Source: Thermoplasmata archaeon (GTDB lineage: Archaea; Thermoplasmatota; Thermoplasmata; Lutacidiplasmatales; UBA184). From it: a DNA stretch of 64,000 nt. The translations under genes were made by a program, and so were the position numbers. Of the stretch, positions 8,093 through 16,500 are shown in pieces. Below the pieces are notes generated by a model. That model saw only the letters and a program-made list of their open reading frames with translations, had not been told where the DNA came from and ran no database searches. Within the stretch, counting starts at the first letter, position 1. The number at the start of each line of letters is the position of its first letter. The stretch lies in contig JAKIWV010000003.1 of NCBI GenBank assembly GCA_022749815.1, positions 334,311 through 398,310 of the forward strand. Reading direction: 5' to 3'.

Positions 8093-8576
8093 GCGCGAGA
8101 AAGCCGGGCCCCCCGGCAAACGTCTCAAGTACTCGTTCCGCGCCGAGCCGGTCCCCGAGAATGTCGAGTGCAGCCGCGAACGCCTCGGCGGTGTTCAATT
8201 CGCCCACCCGACCGTAGTGCTGGGGGTTGCCGGCGAGAAGCCACGGGAGTCGCCGGCGGGGTAAACGCCCGAGACCCTTTAGGCTGGGGTCGAACCCCCC
8301 GCGCTGACCGAGACGGTTCCAGGAGCAGTCCACCACAAGGAGCCCGGAGGCCATCGCCCGCGGCCGATCGAGGGGGGTCAGGGGGTCCGGTGCCCGGGGA
8401 TCCAGCAAGATCGGAGTCCGACCTCTCGGTTCCAGGTCTTTCCACTCCCGAGCCAGCCTTTGGCGTAGAAGACGACGGCCGGTGCACGCCTTCGGGTGGT
8501 CTTCCCCGGTGATCCGGACGAAGAGGGGCGTGGTTCGGTCAGTGGAGGGGCTGCGCGTACTCCGCGAAGAGGGCAT
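8013..8576 (-). CDS. tsr3: Tsr3-like rRNA aminocarboxypropyltransferase (DUF367)
   Basis: The 187-residue protein carries the hallmark blocks of the Tsr3 family: ILLDPRAPDPLTPLDR, VVDCSWNRLG near residue 82, LPWLLAGNPQHYGRVGELNT near residue 110, and EAFAAALDILG. In Archaea and eukaryotes Tsr3 transfers the acp group from S-adenosylmethionine to the small-subunit rRNA during ribosome maturation. The ATG at 8576 overlaps the end of the aldolase gene by 38 bases and no other standard start lies before the conserved region, so translation is probably coupled to aldolase. Confidence 0.9.
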   Translation of the reverse strand: MPSSRSTRSPSTDRTTPLFVRITGEDHPKACTGRRLLRQRLAREWKDLEPRGRTPILLDPRAPDPLTPLDRPRAMASGLLVVDCSWNRLGQRGGFDPSLKGLGRLPRRRLPWLLAGNPQHYGRVGELNTAEAFAAALDILGDRLGAERVLETFAGGPGFLALNARLLDAYRNARSEQELRSAEREFF

Positions 8577-9489
8577 GGATCTTCCGGGTGATGTCCAGGG
8601 CGTCGGCGAACGGGCGCTGCCAGAGATTCCGTCCGAAGATGATGCCGGTCGCGCCGGCGTCCATCGAGGCCCGCACCTTGGCGAGAAGCTCCGCGTCTCC
8701 GACCTTTTCCCCGCCAGAGACGAGGACTAGCGCGCGGCCGGCGCTTTGAACGACCTTGCCGAAGGCCGCCTCCGGTGAGAGGGTCAACGTGTTGTACGGC
8801 GCGGGGGCCTCTTTGTCCTTTTCGGAAGGCACGGGGTAGTTCACCTTCACCACGTCGGCGCCAAGTTCGAGCGCCACTCGAGCGGCATAATCTACGGCGT
8901 AGAGGCTATCCCGGCCGCCCTTCTTGGCAATCGCCTCCCCTCGGGGGTAGGCCCACACTATCAGCGGCATGCCGTACTTGTCCGCGTCCCCTCGTACCTG
9001 CGTCAATTGAGCGAAATCCCGGTCCTGGCCGGGAGATCCGACGTAGACCGTGTATCCAACAGCGTCGGCACCCAAGCGCACCGCATCCTCGACGGTGCTC
9101 GTCAGCCCGCTAAATGAGTGGGTATCGGAAGGGATGTTCGTCTTGCCGTTGAGTTTCAAGATTAGAGGTACTTCGCCCGCATGCTGGTGGAAGTACTTCC
9201 GCGCAAGCCCGACGTGGAGCGCAATGGCAGAGAAGTTGCCCTCGCGGGCAAGTCGAAACTGGTAGTCTGGGTCGAGCGCTTCCGGGTTCACGAAGAAATC
9301 TGCGGGTCCGTGTTCGAGTCCTTGGTCAATCGGAAGCACAAGAAGCGTTCCCCCGCCGGGGCCATAATCGTAGAGCAGCCGCTTGAGTCGGGTCTTCTTG
9401 CCCGGAGTAAGTCCCATCGAATCCAGCGACGGGCGGCGCATGGTTCGACGGGGACTGGTCCCCGACGCCGCCAGCGCAGGTTCGGACAT
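8539..9489 (-). CDS. fba: Class I archaeal-type fructose-bisphosphate aldolase
   Basis: The 316-residue protein is a DhnA-type TIM-barrel aldolase. Visible blocks are LLVLPIDQGLEHGPADFF, KLNGKTNIPSDTHSFSG, VGYTVYVGSPGQ, and ADVVKVNYP with the probable Schiff-base lysine, then VLVSGGEK and GIIFGRNLWQ as phosphate-binding loops. In Archaea this family cleaves and forms fructose-1,6-bisphosphate; some members instead make a precursor of aromatic amino acids, but the overall pattern fits the glycolytic/gluconeogenic enzyme. A TTAAAT box near 9521-9528 lies about 35 bases before ATG 9489, supporting this start and a very short leader. Confidence 0.88.
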   Translation of the reverse strand: MSEPALAASGTSPRRTMRRPSLDSMGLTPGKKTRLKRLLYDYGPGGGTLLVLPIDQGLEHGPADFFVNPEALDPDYQFRLAREGNFSAIALHVGLARKYFHQHAGEVPLILKLNGKTNIPSDTHSFSGLTSTVEDAVRLGADAVGYTVYVGSPGQDRDFAQLTQVRGDADKYGMPLIVWAYPRGEAIAKKGGRDSLYAVDYAARVALELGADVVKVNYPVPSEKDKEAPAPYNTLTLSPEAAFGKVVQSAGRALVLVSGGEKVGDAELLAKVRASMDAGATGIIFGRNLWQRPFADALDITRKIHALFAEYAQPLH

Positions 9490-9564
9490 GGACGCAACGA
9501 GGCACGTACTGGGGCGCTCGATTTAACGGTTCGGCGGCGCCGGCCAGGGCCACCCGCCGGTCGA

Positions 9565-10062
9565 TCAGAGGTGCTCTGCGAGGACGGGCACGTGGTCGCG
9601 GACTGTTTGAGTGTGGCTCTCCAAGATCGCATCAATCGGGGCCTTGAGGTCCCACAGGTCCTGCACCTCCCGGATTATCCCGAGCTTATCGATCAAGAAA
9701 GTCACCCGCTGGGAAGCCGGCTTTCCGTCGTCGAACGTTCCGAGCACGCCGTAAAGTTTCGAAACCGAGCCGTCAGTGTCTGCCAACAACGGGAAGTTGA
9801 GTCCGAGCAGGCCGGCCCACCGCCGATGAATATCGACCGGGTCCACGGAGACCCCCAAAATCTGAGCGTCCTTCGCCGTCAATCGGTCCTGATGGTCTCG
9901 GAACGAACAGGCCTCCGCGGTGCAGACACTCGTCTCGTCGCGGGGATAAAAGAAGAGGATCACGTTGGACCGGCCCTGAAAGCTCGAAAGCCGGATCGGG
10001 ATGCCATGGTCCGACGGTAGCTCGAAATCAGGCGCGGGGTCACCGGTCTTGAGTTGGGTCAT
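9565..10062 (-). CDS. bcp: Peroxiredoxin, Bcp/thiol-peroxidase type
   Basis: The 165-residue protein has the AhpC/TSA fold with peroxidatic cysteine in FYPRDETSVCTAEACSFRD near residue 46. The second Cys five residues later matches the resolving position in many Bcp proteins. Other family blocks are GDPAPDFELPSD at the N-terminus and ILGVSVDPV. It reduces hydrogen or organic peroxides using thiol donors in the cytoplasm. The open frame extends to 10332, but homology begins at ATG 10062, and a CTTATCAC box near 10097-10104 supports the shorter form. Confidence 0.92.
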   Translation of the reverse strand: MTQLKTGDPAPDFELPSDHGIPIRLSSFQGRSNVILFFYPRDETSVCTAEACSFRDHQDRLTAKDAQILGVSVDPVDIHRRWAGLLGLNFPLLADTDGSVSKLYGVLGTFDDGKPASQRVTFLIDKLGIIREVQDLWDLKAPIDAILESHTQTVRDHVPVLAEHL

Positions 10063-10163
10063 CGCGGGTCGCCTCGGGGACCGACCGTCGTGGGGAGTGA
10101 TAAGGGTGCCCGAACATAACCCGGTAGTCCCCCAGGGGCCACTAGGGAGGCGCTCGGAGCCGG

Positions 10164-11048
10164 ATGCGTCCGCAACTCGTAATCTCAGCCACGCTCGCCC
10201 TCGATGTGGCTCTGTTTGCGGTGAACCTGGCCGTCGCTCTGGAGGGAGGAAGTCGCGCGGTCTTGTCGCAAGCCGTCTATGCGCTGAGTGACGTCTTCGC
10301 CGGTGCCATGGTCGCGTGGGGCTTCTTAGCATCCCAACGGCCCCCCGACCACGAGCACCCTTTCGGATATGGGAAAGAACGGTTCTTCTGGTCGTTCTCT
10401 GCGGGGCTCTTAGCGTTCACGTTTGCCGGTGTCTTCGTGCTGATTTCCGGGTTGCAACAAGTGCTCAATCCTCGAGTCGTCCAGAGCATTCCCGAAGGAT
10501 TGATTGTCGTCGGCGCGACGCTGCTCTTGAGCATTCTGGGGATTCTAGTAGTGCTACGCGAGCTCCGACGCGACTCGGCCTCGATCGCGGATTTTCTCGG
10601 CTCGACTCACCAGGGGTTGAAGACGATCTTCTACCAGGACGTGATCTCCGTCGCGGGGAGCGCGGTGGTCTTCGGGGGATTGCTCTTTCAGTTCTATACC
10701 CCGAGCGGTGAGATCGACGGTCTCACCGCGGTCGTCGTCGCGATCCTCATGGTCGGGACCGGGATCGTACTGGCCGCGGAGAGCCGGGATCTGCTGGTGG
10801 GCAAAGCAATCTCGCCGCAACAGGCCCGCGCCGTGCTGTCCCTCGTCGAGCGGGACCCGCGGGTGCGGAAGGTCCGCGGTCTTCAATCTATGATGCTGGG
10901 CCCTGACGACGTCCTGTTAGCTCTCCGGGTCAACTTCCTCGACAACATGGATACCGATGAGATCGAATCATCGATCGACCATCTGTCGCTAACGCTTCGG
11001 GAGGCGTTTCCTCAGGTCCGCCACCTGCTGATCGAACCCGAGTCCTAG
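10164..11048 (+). CDS. Cation diffusion facilitator (CDF) transporter
   Basis: The 294-residue membrane protein has six hydrophobic segments and the CDF block HPFGYGKERFFWSF after helix 2. Metal-site aspartates are seen in YALSDVFAG (helix 2) and FYQDVISVAGS (helix 5). The usual HSxxD of zinc exporters is ALSD here, so the metal specificity may not be zinc. The C-terminal ~80 residues form the cytoplasmic CDF dimerisation domain. It likely exports a divalent metal in exchange for protons. It is divergent from the peroxiredoxin gene, about 100 bases away. Confidence 0.9.
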   Translation: MRPQLVISATLALDVALFAVNLAVALEGGSRAVLSQAVYALSDVFAGAMVAWGFLASQRPPDHEHPFGYGKERFFWSFSAGLLAFTFAGVFVLISGLQQVLNPRVVQSIPEGLIVVGATLLLSILGILVVLRELRRDSASIADFLGSTHQGLKTIFYQDVISVAGSAVVFGGLLFQFYTPSGEIDGLTAVVVAILMVGTGIVLAAESRDLLVGKAISPQQARAVLSLVERDPRVRKVRGLQSMMLGPDDVLLALRVNFLDNMDTDEIESSIDHLSLTLREAFPQVRHLLIEPES

Positions 11049-11051
11049 CGG

Positions 11052-12302
11052 TCACGGGTGGCCGCGAAGCCCCAGCGCCGCCCGTTGCGCCACTAGATCG
11101 TCGAGCCGAGCCACTGTCAGCAGCACGAGTCCGGACGCGACGAACAGGAAGAAGAGGTCGAGCCCGGGAACGGCATAGGCAGAATAGAGAGCGGATGAGA
11201 CCCAGAGTCCGACGACCATTCCGGCGCTGATTACGAGGGAGTAGACCGCCATAGTGGTTCCCCGGGAGAGGGACTCGCTCACGTCCGCCAGTGAGGCCAG
11301 GGCCGCGGGACCGTATCCGAGGGCGAGCAGCGCGCTCACACCGACCCCCGCCAGCAGGTAGGGGCGAGGCCCGTATTGGGCGAGGAGGCCGGCGATTCCC
11401 AGCAGGGCAACGAATCCAACAGTCCCTAAGGTAAGAAGGAGCGGTCGTCCGCGTCGGTCGGCTTGGCGACCGAACCAAGGCTGCGTCAGGAGCAGAAGGA
11501 GGCCGCCACCCCCGATCAGAGCGGCGAGCCAGCTCGTCGGCAGCCCGATCCCCGTAGCGGCGGATCCGAGGAAGACGAAGGCGGTTCCCAGCAGCATATA
11601 AATCACAAACCAGGGGAGGACGACGAGCAGAACGTCCCGGCGCAGGACGGCCGCGCGAATGTGGTGCAGCTCGAACGTCTTCCGGAACGGGGGTTCTACA
11701 TATCCTCGAACGGACCGAAGGGCGAATACGAATCCGACGAGCAAGACCGCCGCGCCGACTCGGAACAGCCAGGGCAGCTCGAAGTTCGGCAGAGCACCGA
11801 GAGCCGCGAACCCGCTGGCGAACCCGAGAATGTATCCGAGCAGGTTGACGGCGTCGAATCGACCCATTTCGAACCCTCGCTCCGAAGGTCCGGACTGGTC
11901 CGCCACGACCGCGAGGCTGGCCGCCAGGATCGCCCCGCTGGCGACTCCGAACAGGAAGTTTACGCCGCCGAGGAGGACGGCCGCTCGACCGAACGACATC
12001 GCGGCGAGCAGTATTGCCGCGCTCACCGTGCCGCCGAGAAGGATGGGGAAGCGACCGAACCTGTCGGCGGCGAGACCCGAGAGAAGAACGGTAGCGAACT
12101 CACCGATGGGGGCTAAGGAGCTCAGGAACCCTACCTGCCCAACCGAGCCGACGTCGAGGCCCAGGGATTGGCCCGAAAAGTACGACGCGAAGACGGAAAC
12201 CGTGAGCCCGAACCCGAACCGGATGAAGAAGGTCGTCCCAAAGACGGCCCGTAGGAGTCGCGGCGATTCCGGTGCGCCGTGTTCCGGCCCGGACAAGGAC
12301 AC
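11052..12302 (-). CDS. Major facilitator superfamily transporter
   Basis: The 416-residue protein has about 12 hydrophobic segments. The loop between helices 2 and 3 reads GLAADRFGRFPILLGG, and the second half repeats it as GRQADRRGRPLLLTLG, the two classical MFS A-motifs. The substrate cannot be told. The start is GTG 12302; the stop at 11052 almost touches the convergent CDF stop, and the VOC gene lies 9 bases upstream on the same strand, suggesting co-transcription. Confidence 0.9.
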   Translation of the reverse strand: MSLSGPEHGAPESPRLLRAVFGTTFFIRFGFGLTVSVFASYFSGQSLGLDVGSVGQVGFLSSLAPIGEFATVLLSGLAADRFGRFPILLGGTVSAAILLAAMSFGRAAVLLGGVNFLFGVASGAILAASLAVVADQSGPSERGFEMGRFDAVNLLGYILGFASGFAALGALPNFELPWLFRVGAAVLLVGFVFALRSVRGYVEPPFRKTFELHHIRAAVLRRDVLLVVLPWFVIYMLLGTAFVFLGSAATGIGLPTSWLAALIGGGGLLLLLTQPWFGRQADRRGRPLLLTLGTVGFVALLGIAGLLAQYGPRPYLLAGVGVSALLALGYGPAALASLADVSESLSRGTTMAVYSLVISAGMVVGLWVSSALYSAYAVPGLDLFFLFVASGLVLLTVARLDDLVAQRAALGLRGHP

Positions 12303-12311
12303 GACCGGGGG

Positions 12312-12701
12312 TCACCGCCCGGCGGGCGCCCGCTCGAGGAGCTCGATCCAAACCTCGTTGGGGTCGAGGATGAAGGCGAGTCTTCCCGAGCCCCCTTGGA
12401 GCTGGAACGGCTCCTTGGCGACCTTGACGCCGAGCGTGCGCGCGCGAGCCAGGAACCCATCCAGGTCGGGAGTCTCGAACGCGAAGTGATCGAGCTGTTC
12501 CCCCGCCTCAAAGAGGTCCTTCCCCTCCCAGTGGGTCAGCTCGATTCGCACCCCGCTCTCCGGATCGCGGACGAATGCGATCTCGGCGTGGTTTTCGGGG
12601 ATCGGGCGTCGCCGCTCGAACTCGAGGCCGAGCACCTGGGTGTAGAACCGGAGGCTCTCTTCCATGTTCCGTACCGTGATCGAGGTGTGGGCGAATCGCA
12701 T
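12312..12701 (-). CDS. VOC-family lyase, lactoylglutathione lyase (glyoxalase I) like
   Basis: The 129-residue protein is a single VOC domain. It starts FAHTSITVRNMEESLRFYTQ and has the glyoxalase I-like metal residues His (AHTSITV), Glu (IELTHWEG), His (LDHFAFET) and Glu (VWIELLERA). The second half, LAFILDPNEVWIELLE, resembles glyoxalase I closely. In archaea without glutathione the true thiol or substrate is unclear. It precedes the MFS gene by 9 bases. Confidence 0.85.
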   Translation of the reverse strand: MRFAHTSITVRNMEESLRFYTQVLGLEFERRRPIPENHAEIAFVRDPESGVRIELTHWEGKDLFEAGEQLDHFAFETPDLDGFLARARTLGVKVAKEPFQLQGGSGRLAFILDPNEVWIELLERAPAGR

Positions 12702-12754
12702 GAGTCTCCCGGAGGTTGAGCGTAGCCCGGGGCTATGAAGGTGGTCTCCGGCCG

Positions 12755-14485
12755 TCAGGGATGTCCGTAGCAGACCCGAAGGGGTGTGGTACCGGCCGGC
12801 CAGTCGAGCTCCACGCGTACGAAGCCGACGCGTTCGAACTGGAGCCGGTCCGCAGGGGAGGCCGTTCGAAGGGCCCCCTCCCCGAGTCCGCTTCGGTGCG
12901 TGCCGTCAATGTCGAGGATGTCGACCGGCACCGAGTCGGTGACCCCGACCCATTGAATCCGGGGAAGGCGTTTGTTCTCTTTGGACGTGAACTTGGCCGT
13001 GATGGCGGCGTCGGCGCCCGGTGACAGGTCCTGGGGCAGCTCGAGGTTGAGCAAATCCTTGAGCCGGATCTCCATCCCCGCGTTCTTCACGAGCTCGCCG
13101 CCTGGCAACCAGAAATCAGGACCCGTGGTCACCACCCGGGTTCCTAGCTCGGTCCGATCCGGGTGATTCGGAAGAACGACCGGGCCCAACGTGGTTGGGT
13201 ATCCGTCGACGTGGACGCGCCGGGGGTCGGGCACGAACAGCCGTCGGGGCGTCGTGGCGTCAATAATCGTCCGGTTCTCGGCGTAGAGCGTCTCGGCGGG
13301 TACTTCGATGTCCGCCAATGAGAGCCCGAACGACAGCGTGAACCGGCGGATCGCCTCGACGGTGATACCCCGGCGGTCGAGCGACTGAAGGCTCCAGGTT
13401 CGGGGGTCCGCCCATCCGTCGTACAACCCGGACTTGACCTCGGCGTAGGCCTTGCTCTTGGCGACCTTGGCTTCGCGAACCCGAAGGATTCCCCAGTGGA
13501 GAAAGTGAGGGCCGGCGATACCCAGGACCCTCCAGATGTACTCCTGCATCCGGTCCTCGATCACCAGGTCCTTTCCTCGGATCACATGGGTGATGCCGAG
13601 CTCGATATCGTCGACCGCCCAGGAGAACTCGAGCATCGGCCAGACGCGGTAACGGTGGCCTACGCGGGGATGGTCGAAGTCGCTGATCCGAAGCAGGACC
13701 CGGTCGCGGAAGGCGGGGTCCGGATCCTGCAGGTCCGTTTTCAGCCGCAGGACGGCCTCGCCGGGGGCGAAAGCCCCGGAGAGCATCTTTTGCCAGTCGG
13801 CCCGAGTTGTCTCCACCGATTGAGCTCGCTCGGGACAGGCTGAACCACTCTTCCGATTCTCTCGGAGTAGGTCCGCCGGACAGACACAGACATAGGCCGC
13901 ACCGCTGTCGATCACTCGCGCCGCCCACTCGTAGTGGCGGGGAATCCGGTCGGACTTGTAGTAGGTCGCGTCCGGGGTAACGCCGGAGCGTTCCAGGTCA
14001 CGAAGGATCAAGTCGAAGAATTCGGTCTCCACCCGTTTCTCCTCAGAGCCGACGGTGTCATCCAGGACGAGGAGGAGTTGACCCTTGTAGCGACGCCGGT
14101 ACGCCTCGTTGATGAAGATCATCCGAGCGTTGCCGATGTGGAGAGCCCCGGACGGAAAGGGGGCCATTCGGAGGACCACGTGACCCTCGATCGCCTCCGC
14201 GAGGGGAGGAAGCTCTCCGGCAGTGGACGGGGCGCGGACGGGCGAAGGTTCGGGGCCACCCAAAGCGCTGAGTGCACGTTCCTGCGCGCTCCGGTCCATA
14301 GCGGTCACTTCGGTGGCGATCGAGATCGCCAGTCGATGGAGTTCAGAAGAGTGGCTCCGAAGCGCTGGGTCGGAGGCGAGGAGGCGGGAGACCAGCGGCC
14401 CGGGCCGCGCTTCACCTTCGTGATGCACCGCGTTATCGAGTGCCAAACGGCGCAGTCGGACCTCGAGACTGGGGGGAAGCGCCAT
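12755..14485 (-). CDS. gltX: Glutamyl-tRNA synthetase, archaeal type
   Basis: The 576-residue enzyme has the class I HIGH motif as HIGN in PSGALHIGNARMIFINEAYR (about residue 117), the region VLDDTVGSEEKRVETEF, and the KMSKS-like loop VAKSKAYAEVKSG. The C-terminal third is the beta-barrel anticodon domain of the GlnRS-like archaeal type, rather than the helical bacterial type. It charges tRNA-Glu and probably also tRNA-Gln by the indirect route used in Archaea. A TTAAGG box about 26 bases before ATG 14485 supports a leaderless start. Confidence 0.95.
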   Translation of the reverse strand: MALPPSLEVRLRRLALDNAVHHEGEARPGPLVSRLLASDPALRSHSSELHRLAISIATEVTAMDRSAQERALSALGGPEPSPVRAPSTAGELPPLAEAIEGHVVLRMAPFPSGALHIGNARMIFINEAYRRRYKGQLLLVLDDTVGSEEKRVETEFFDLILRDLERSGVTPDATYYKSDRIPRHYEWAARVIDSGAAYVCVCPADLLRENRKSGSACPERAQSVETTRADWQKMLSGAFAPGEAVLRLKTDLQDPDPAFRDRVLLRISDFDHPRVGHRYRVWPMLEFSWAVDDIELGITHVIRGKDLVIEDRMQEYIWRVLGIAGPHFLHWGILRVREAKVAKSKAYAEVKSGLYDGWADPRTWSLQSLDRRGITVEAIRRFTLSFGLSLADIEVPAETLYAENRTIIDATTPRRLFVPDPRRVHVDGYPTTLGPVVLPNHPDRTELGTRVVTTGPDFWLPGGELVKNAGMEIRLKDLLNLELPQDLSPGADAAITAKFTSKENKRLPRIQWVGVTDSVPVDILDIDGTHRSGLGEGALRTASPADRLQFERVGFVRVELDWPAGTTPLRVCYGHP

Positions 14486-14509
14486 CGGCGACGCGGACGA
14501 GGCCTTTCC

Positions 14510-15322
14510 TTAAGAGGGTTCTTGGGGCGAACGCTTGCCGACCGTGCGCCGGGAGATCGACCGAGGATATCGACGCTCTCCCTCGCGGAGCGCGTCCGAG
14601 AGAGTGATTCGTCCCTCCAGCACCTGTACGGCCAAGGCCTTGGGGATCGTGAAATGGCCCCCGCTCTCCTCCCGGCTCACGCGCTGCAGGTTTGCGACCT
14701 CACCGGGGGTGACCCGGACCGGCGAAGGGTCGTGCACGGGCTGGCCCCGAGTCCGTGCGATCCGCTCCGCGGAAGCCGGATCGCGCGGTCGGGGACGGCC
14801 CCGCGCCGTCGTACCGGATTCGTCGACGATCTCCACCGGCCTCCGAAGCGCCCACACCACGTTGAGGATCCGGTCGCGGGCCGTTCGGTCCCCGTTTCCT
14901 ATCCTGTAGACTACCGCGGCGTTCGGAAATCGGCGCTGCACCTGTCGTCCAAACAGTCCTACTGCCTCCGGGGAGTCGAGATTCCCCTCCGCGAGCGGGG
15001 TGGTTCCGGAGAGGACGGCGTAGCCGGGCCGAGGTCCGGGGTCGATGCCGACCACGAGCTCCGCGGTCGGGGCGCCGAGGAGGGCGCCCTCCACAGCCGC
15101 CCAGAGTGCCGAATGGTCGCTGCTCGCGCTGACGGGTATCACTCGGGGAAACGAGATCGATTCGGCCTCTTCAGGACTTGTTAGGACGACTCCGACCGAA
15201 GCGGGAATCCGGTCACCGGGAAGCAAGCTCAGGGTGCTGATCCGACGTTCGCGAAGGGCGCCGGCAAGATCTGCGTAGAGGCGAGGATCCCGCGTGATGA
15301 GCGCTACGTGACGGGGTCGCAC
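14510..15322 (-). CDS. Conserved archaeal protein with RuvC/RNase H-like domain
   Basis: The 270-residue protein has an N-terminal receiver-like alpha/beta region (about 1-85), then LVVGIDPGPRPGYAVLSG (about 91-108), the typical first strand and acidic residue of RuvC/RNase H-fold proteins, followed by the GDRTARDRILNVVWAL region. A basic C-terminal tail has a short helical motif ending ALREGERRYPRSISRRTVG. The function is unknown; a nuclease or resolvase-like role is possible, but the full acidic triad was not traced. The GTG start at 15322 shares an AT-rich divergent promoter region with the zinc-ribbon gene. Confidence 0.65.
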   Translation of the reverse strand: MRPRHVALITRDPRLYADLAGALRERRISTLSLLPGDRIPASVGVVLTSPEEAESISFPRVIPVSASSDHSALWAAVEGALLGAPTAELVVGIDPGPRPGYAVLSGTTPLAEGNLDSPEAVGLFGRQVQRRFPNAAVVYRIGNGDRTARDRILNVVWALRRPVEIVDESGTTARGRPRPRDPASAERIARTRGQPVHDPSPVRVTPGEVANLQRVSREESGGHFTIPKALAVQVLEGRITLSDALREGERRYPRSISRRTVGKRSPQEPS

Positions 15323-15365
15323 TGTCGGCGTCGACGGTTAAATCACGCATATACTTTGCAGGGGC

Positions 15366-15698
15366 GTGCCGACTTGCCCCCGATGTGGAACTCTCGCGGC
15401 CGAGGGGATCCTCTTCTGCCGAAGTTGCGGAGCCACGATCCCGCCGACCGTGGTCTCCTCGGCGACGCTTCGGGCGGTGTGGGTGGTTCCTCCGCTACCG
15501 AAAGTTCCCCCTCCCTCCCTTCCGCTCTCCGGGCTGGGCACACCGCAACCGAGCCCGCCGATTGGCGTCCCCCGTAATGCGAGACACTGCCCCAACTGCA
15601 ACAACGTGATATCGGCGGCCTCTGTCGTTTGCCCCATATGCGGGGTTCCGGTTCCCCCCGGCGGCGCGGGCGCCGCGGTCGGCGTACCGCCGGCATGA
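15366..15698 (+). CDS. Double zinc-ribbon protein
   Basis: The 110-residue protein begins PTCPRCGTLAAEGILFCRSC and ends with a second ribbon, HCPNCNNVISAASVVCPICG. Each ribbon has two CxxC knuckles for one zinc ion, joined by a Pro-rich hydrophobic linker. No partner is known. The GTG start is about 18 bases after a TATACTTT box (15350-15357). Its stop overlaps the ATG of the RNase P gene (ATGA), so the two are translationally coupled, hinting at a role near RNA processing (inference). Confidence 0.75.
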   Translation: MPTCPRCGTLAAEGILFCRSCGATIPPTVVSSATLRAVWVVPPLPKVPPPSLPLSGLGTPQPSPPIGVPRNARHCPNCNNVISAASVVCPICGVPVPPGGAGAAVGVPPA

Positions 15699-16105
15699 TC
15701 CGGGCGGCCCAGGAACGGATCCACGATCTCTTCTCGCTGGCAGAGACGGAGGTCCGTCGCTCCCAGGACAACTTGTCGCAGCGGTACGTCCAGCTCGCCC
15801 GGCGGATCGGCATGCGATACAACGTCCGACTCCTCCGCGAGTACCGGGACGTCTACTGCCGAGGGTGCTCGACGTTCTGGGTGGAAGGCCGGTCGGTGCG
15901 CACCCGGCTGCGAGCGGGTCGGCGCGCGCAGACCTGCCTCACGTGCGGCCGGGTCCGACGCATCCGATTCAAGCATCGCATCGCTCAGCCCTCGGCCTCC
16001 GTCGGATCGCAGGAACGTTCTATCCCCCGCGAAGAGGCGGTCCTGGTCGATGATGTTCTCGAGTCGGGACCGGAGTCGGAGCTCGACGAGGGGGAAGACC
16101 CATAA
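15695..16105 (+). CDS. rnp4: RNase P protein component 4 (Rpp21/Rpr2)
   Basis: The 136-residue protein has the Rpp21 pattern: an N-terminal helical region (RIHDLFSLAETEVRRSQDN, YVQLARRIGMRYNVRLL) followed by a zinc ribbon with YCRGCSTFWV and TCLTCGRVRRIRF. An acidic tail follows. It is a protein subunit of archaeal RNase P, which matures tRNA 5' ends. ATG 15695 overlaps the upstream stop, and the family alignment begins here. Its stop codon lies within the TATA box of tRNA-Leu(CAA). Confidence 0.9.
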   Translation: MIRAAQERIHDLFSLAETEVRRSQDNLSQRYVQLARRIGMRYNVRLLREYRDVYCRGCSTFWVEGRSVRTRLRAGRRAQTCLTCGRVRRIRFKHRIAQPSASVGSQERSIPREEAVLVDDVLESGPESELDEGEDP

Positions 16106-16108
16106 GGC
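16101..16108 (+). promoter_or_regulatory. TATA box of tRNA-Leu(CAA), overlapping the rnp4 stop codon
   Basis: CATAAGGC is centred 27 bases before the first base of the tRNA. Its TAA (16103-16105) is also the rnp4 stop codon, so a coding end and a promoter share the same bases. Confidence 0.55.
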
Positions 16109-16130
16109 CGCACTCCCCCCTCCCGCGCGA

Positions 16131-16213
16131 GCCGGGGTGGCCGAGCGGCCAAAGGCGGCAGATTCAAGATCTGCTCTCGTAGGAGTTCCCAGGTTCGAAT
16201 CCTGGCCCCGGCA
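16131..16213 (+). tRNA. tRNA-Leu, anticodon CAA
   Basis: The acceptor stem is GCCGGGG/CCCCGGC with discriminator A (16213). The anticodon stem GCAGA/TCTGC encloses TTCAAGA (anticodon CAA). The class II variable arm is present, and the T-arm CCAGG-TTCGAAT-CCTGG is normal. There is no intron and no encoded CCA. Its last 14 bases are repeated 5.9 kb downstream, marking it as the attachment site of an inserted element. Confidence 0.97.
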
Positions 16214-16225
16214 TCAGAACCTGCC
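16200..16225 (+). repeat. attL-like direct repeat at the tRNA-Leu 3' end
   Basis: These 26 bases cover the last 14 bases of tRNA-Leu(CAA) plus 12 bases after it. They recur without a mismatch at 22100-22125 in the same orientation, and the flanking bases differ on both sides. This is the expected trace of site-specific integration into a tRNA gene. Confidence 0.85.
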
Positions 16226-16500
16226 AAACCTGTGGATCGGATTCCCTGACTGTTCAAACTGCGGAGGCCGTCCCACCTTTGGAGTGGGGTGGGTTGACAA
16301 CAAAGAGCCCTTCCCTTGGCTCGCTCTGCGAGGTCCCTTCAGACGTGCCCCGTCTCTCCTGCACCGTGCCACGTTTCCTCTCGACTGGGGCGACGAACCT
16401 GATCGCAAACTCGACCCTCGTCACCCTCGGTCCCGGAGGCGATCCAGCATCCATCCGACAGAAAATCGGTCTACGATCCGGCCGGTGCCGTACAACCAGG

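Noticed and set aside
8281..8310. A T-loop-like GGTCGAACCCCCC on the minus strand suggesting a tRNA
   Set aside because: No acceptor or anticodon stem can be built around it, and it lies inside the tsr3 coding sequence.
13934..15184. 416-residue plus-strand frame spanning gltX and the RuvC-like gene
   Set aside because: It crosses two well-supported minus-strand genes and has no family features.
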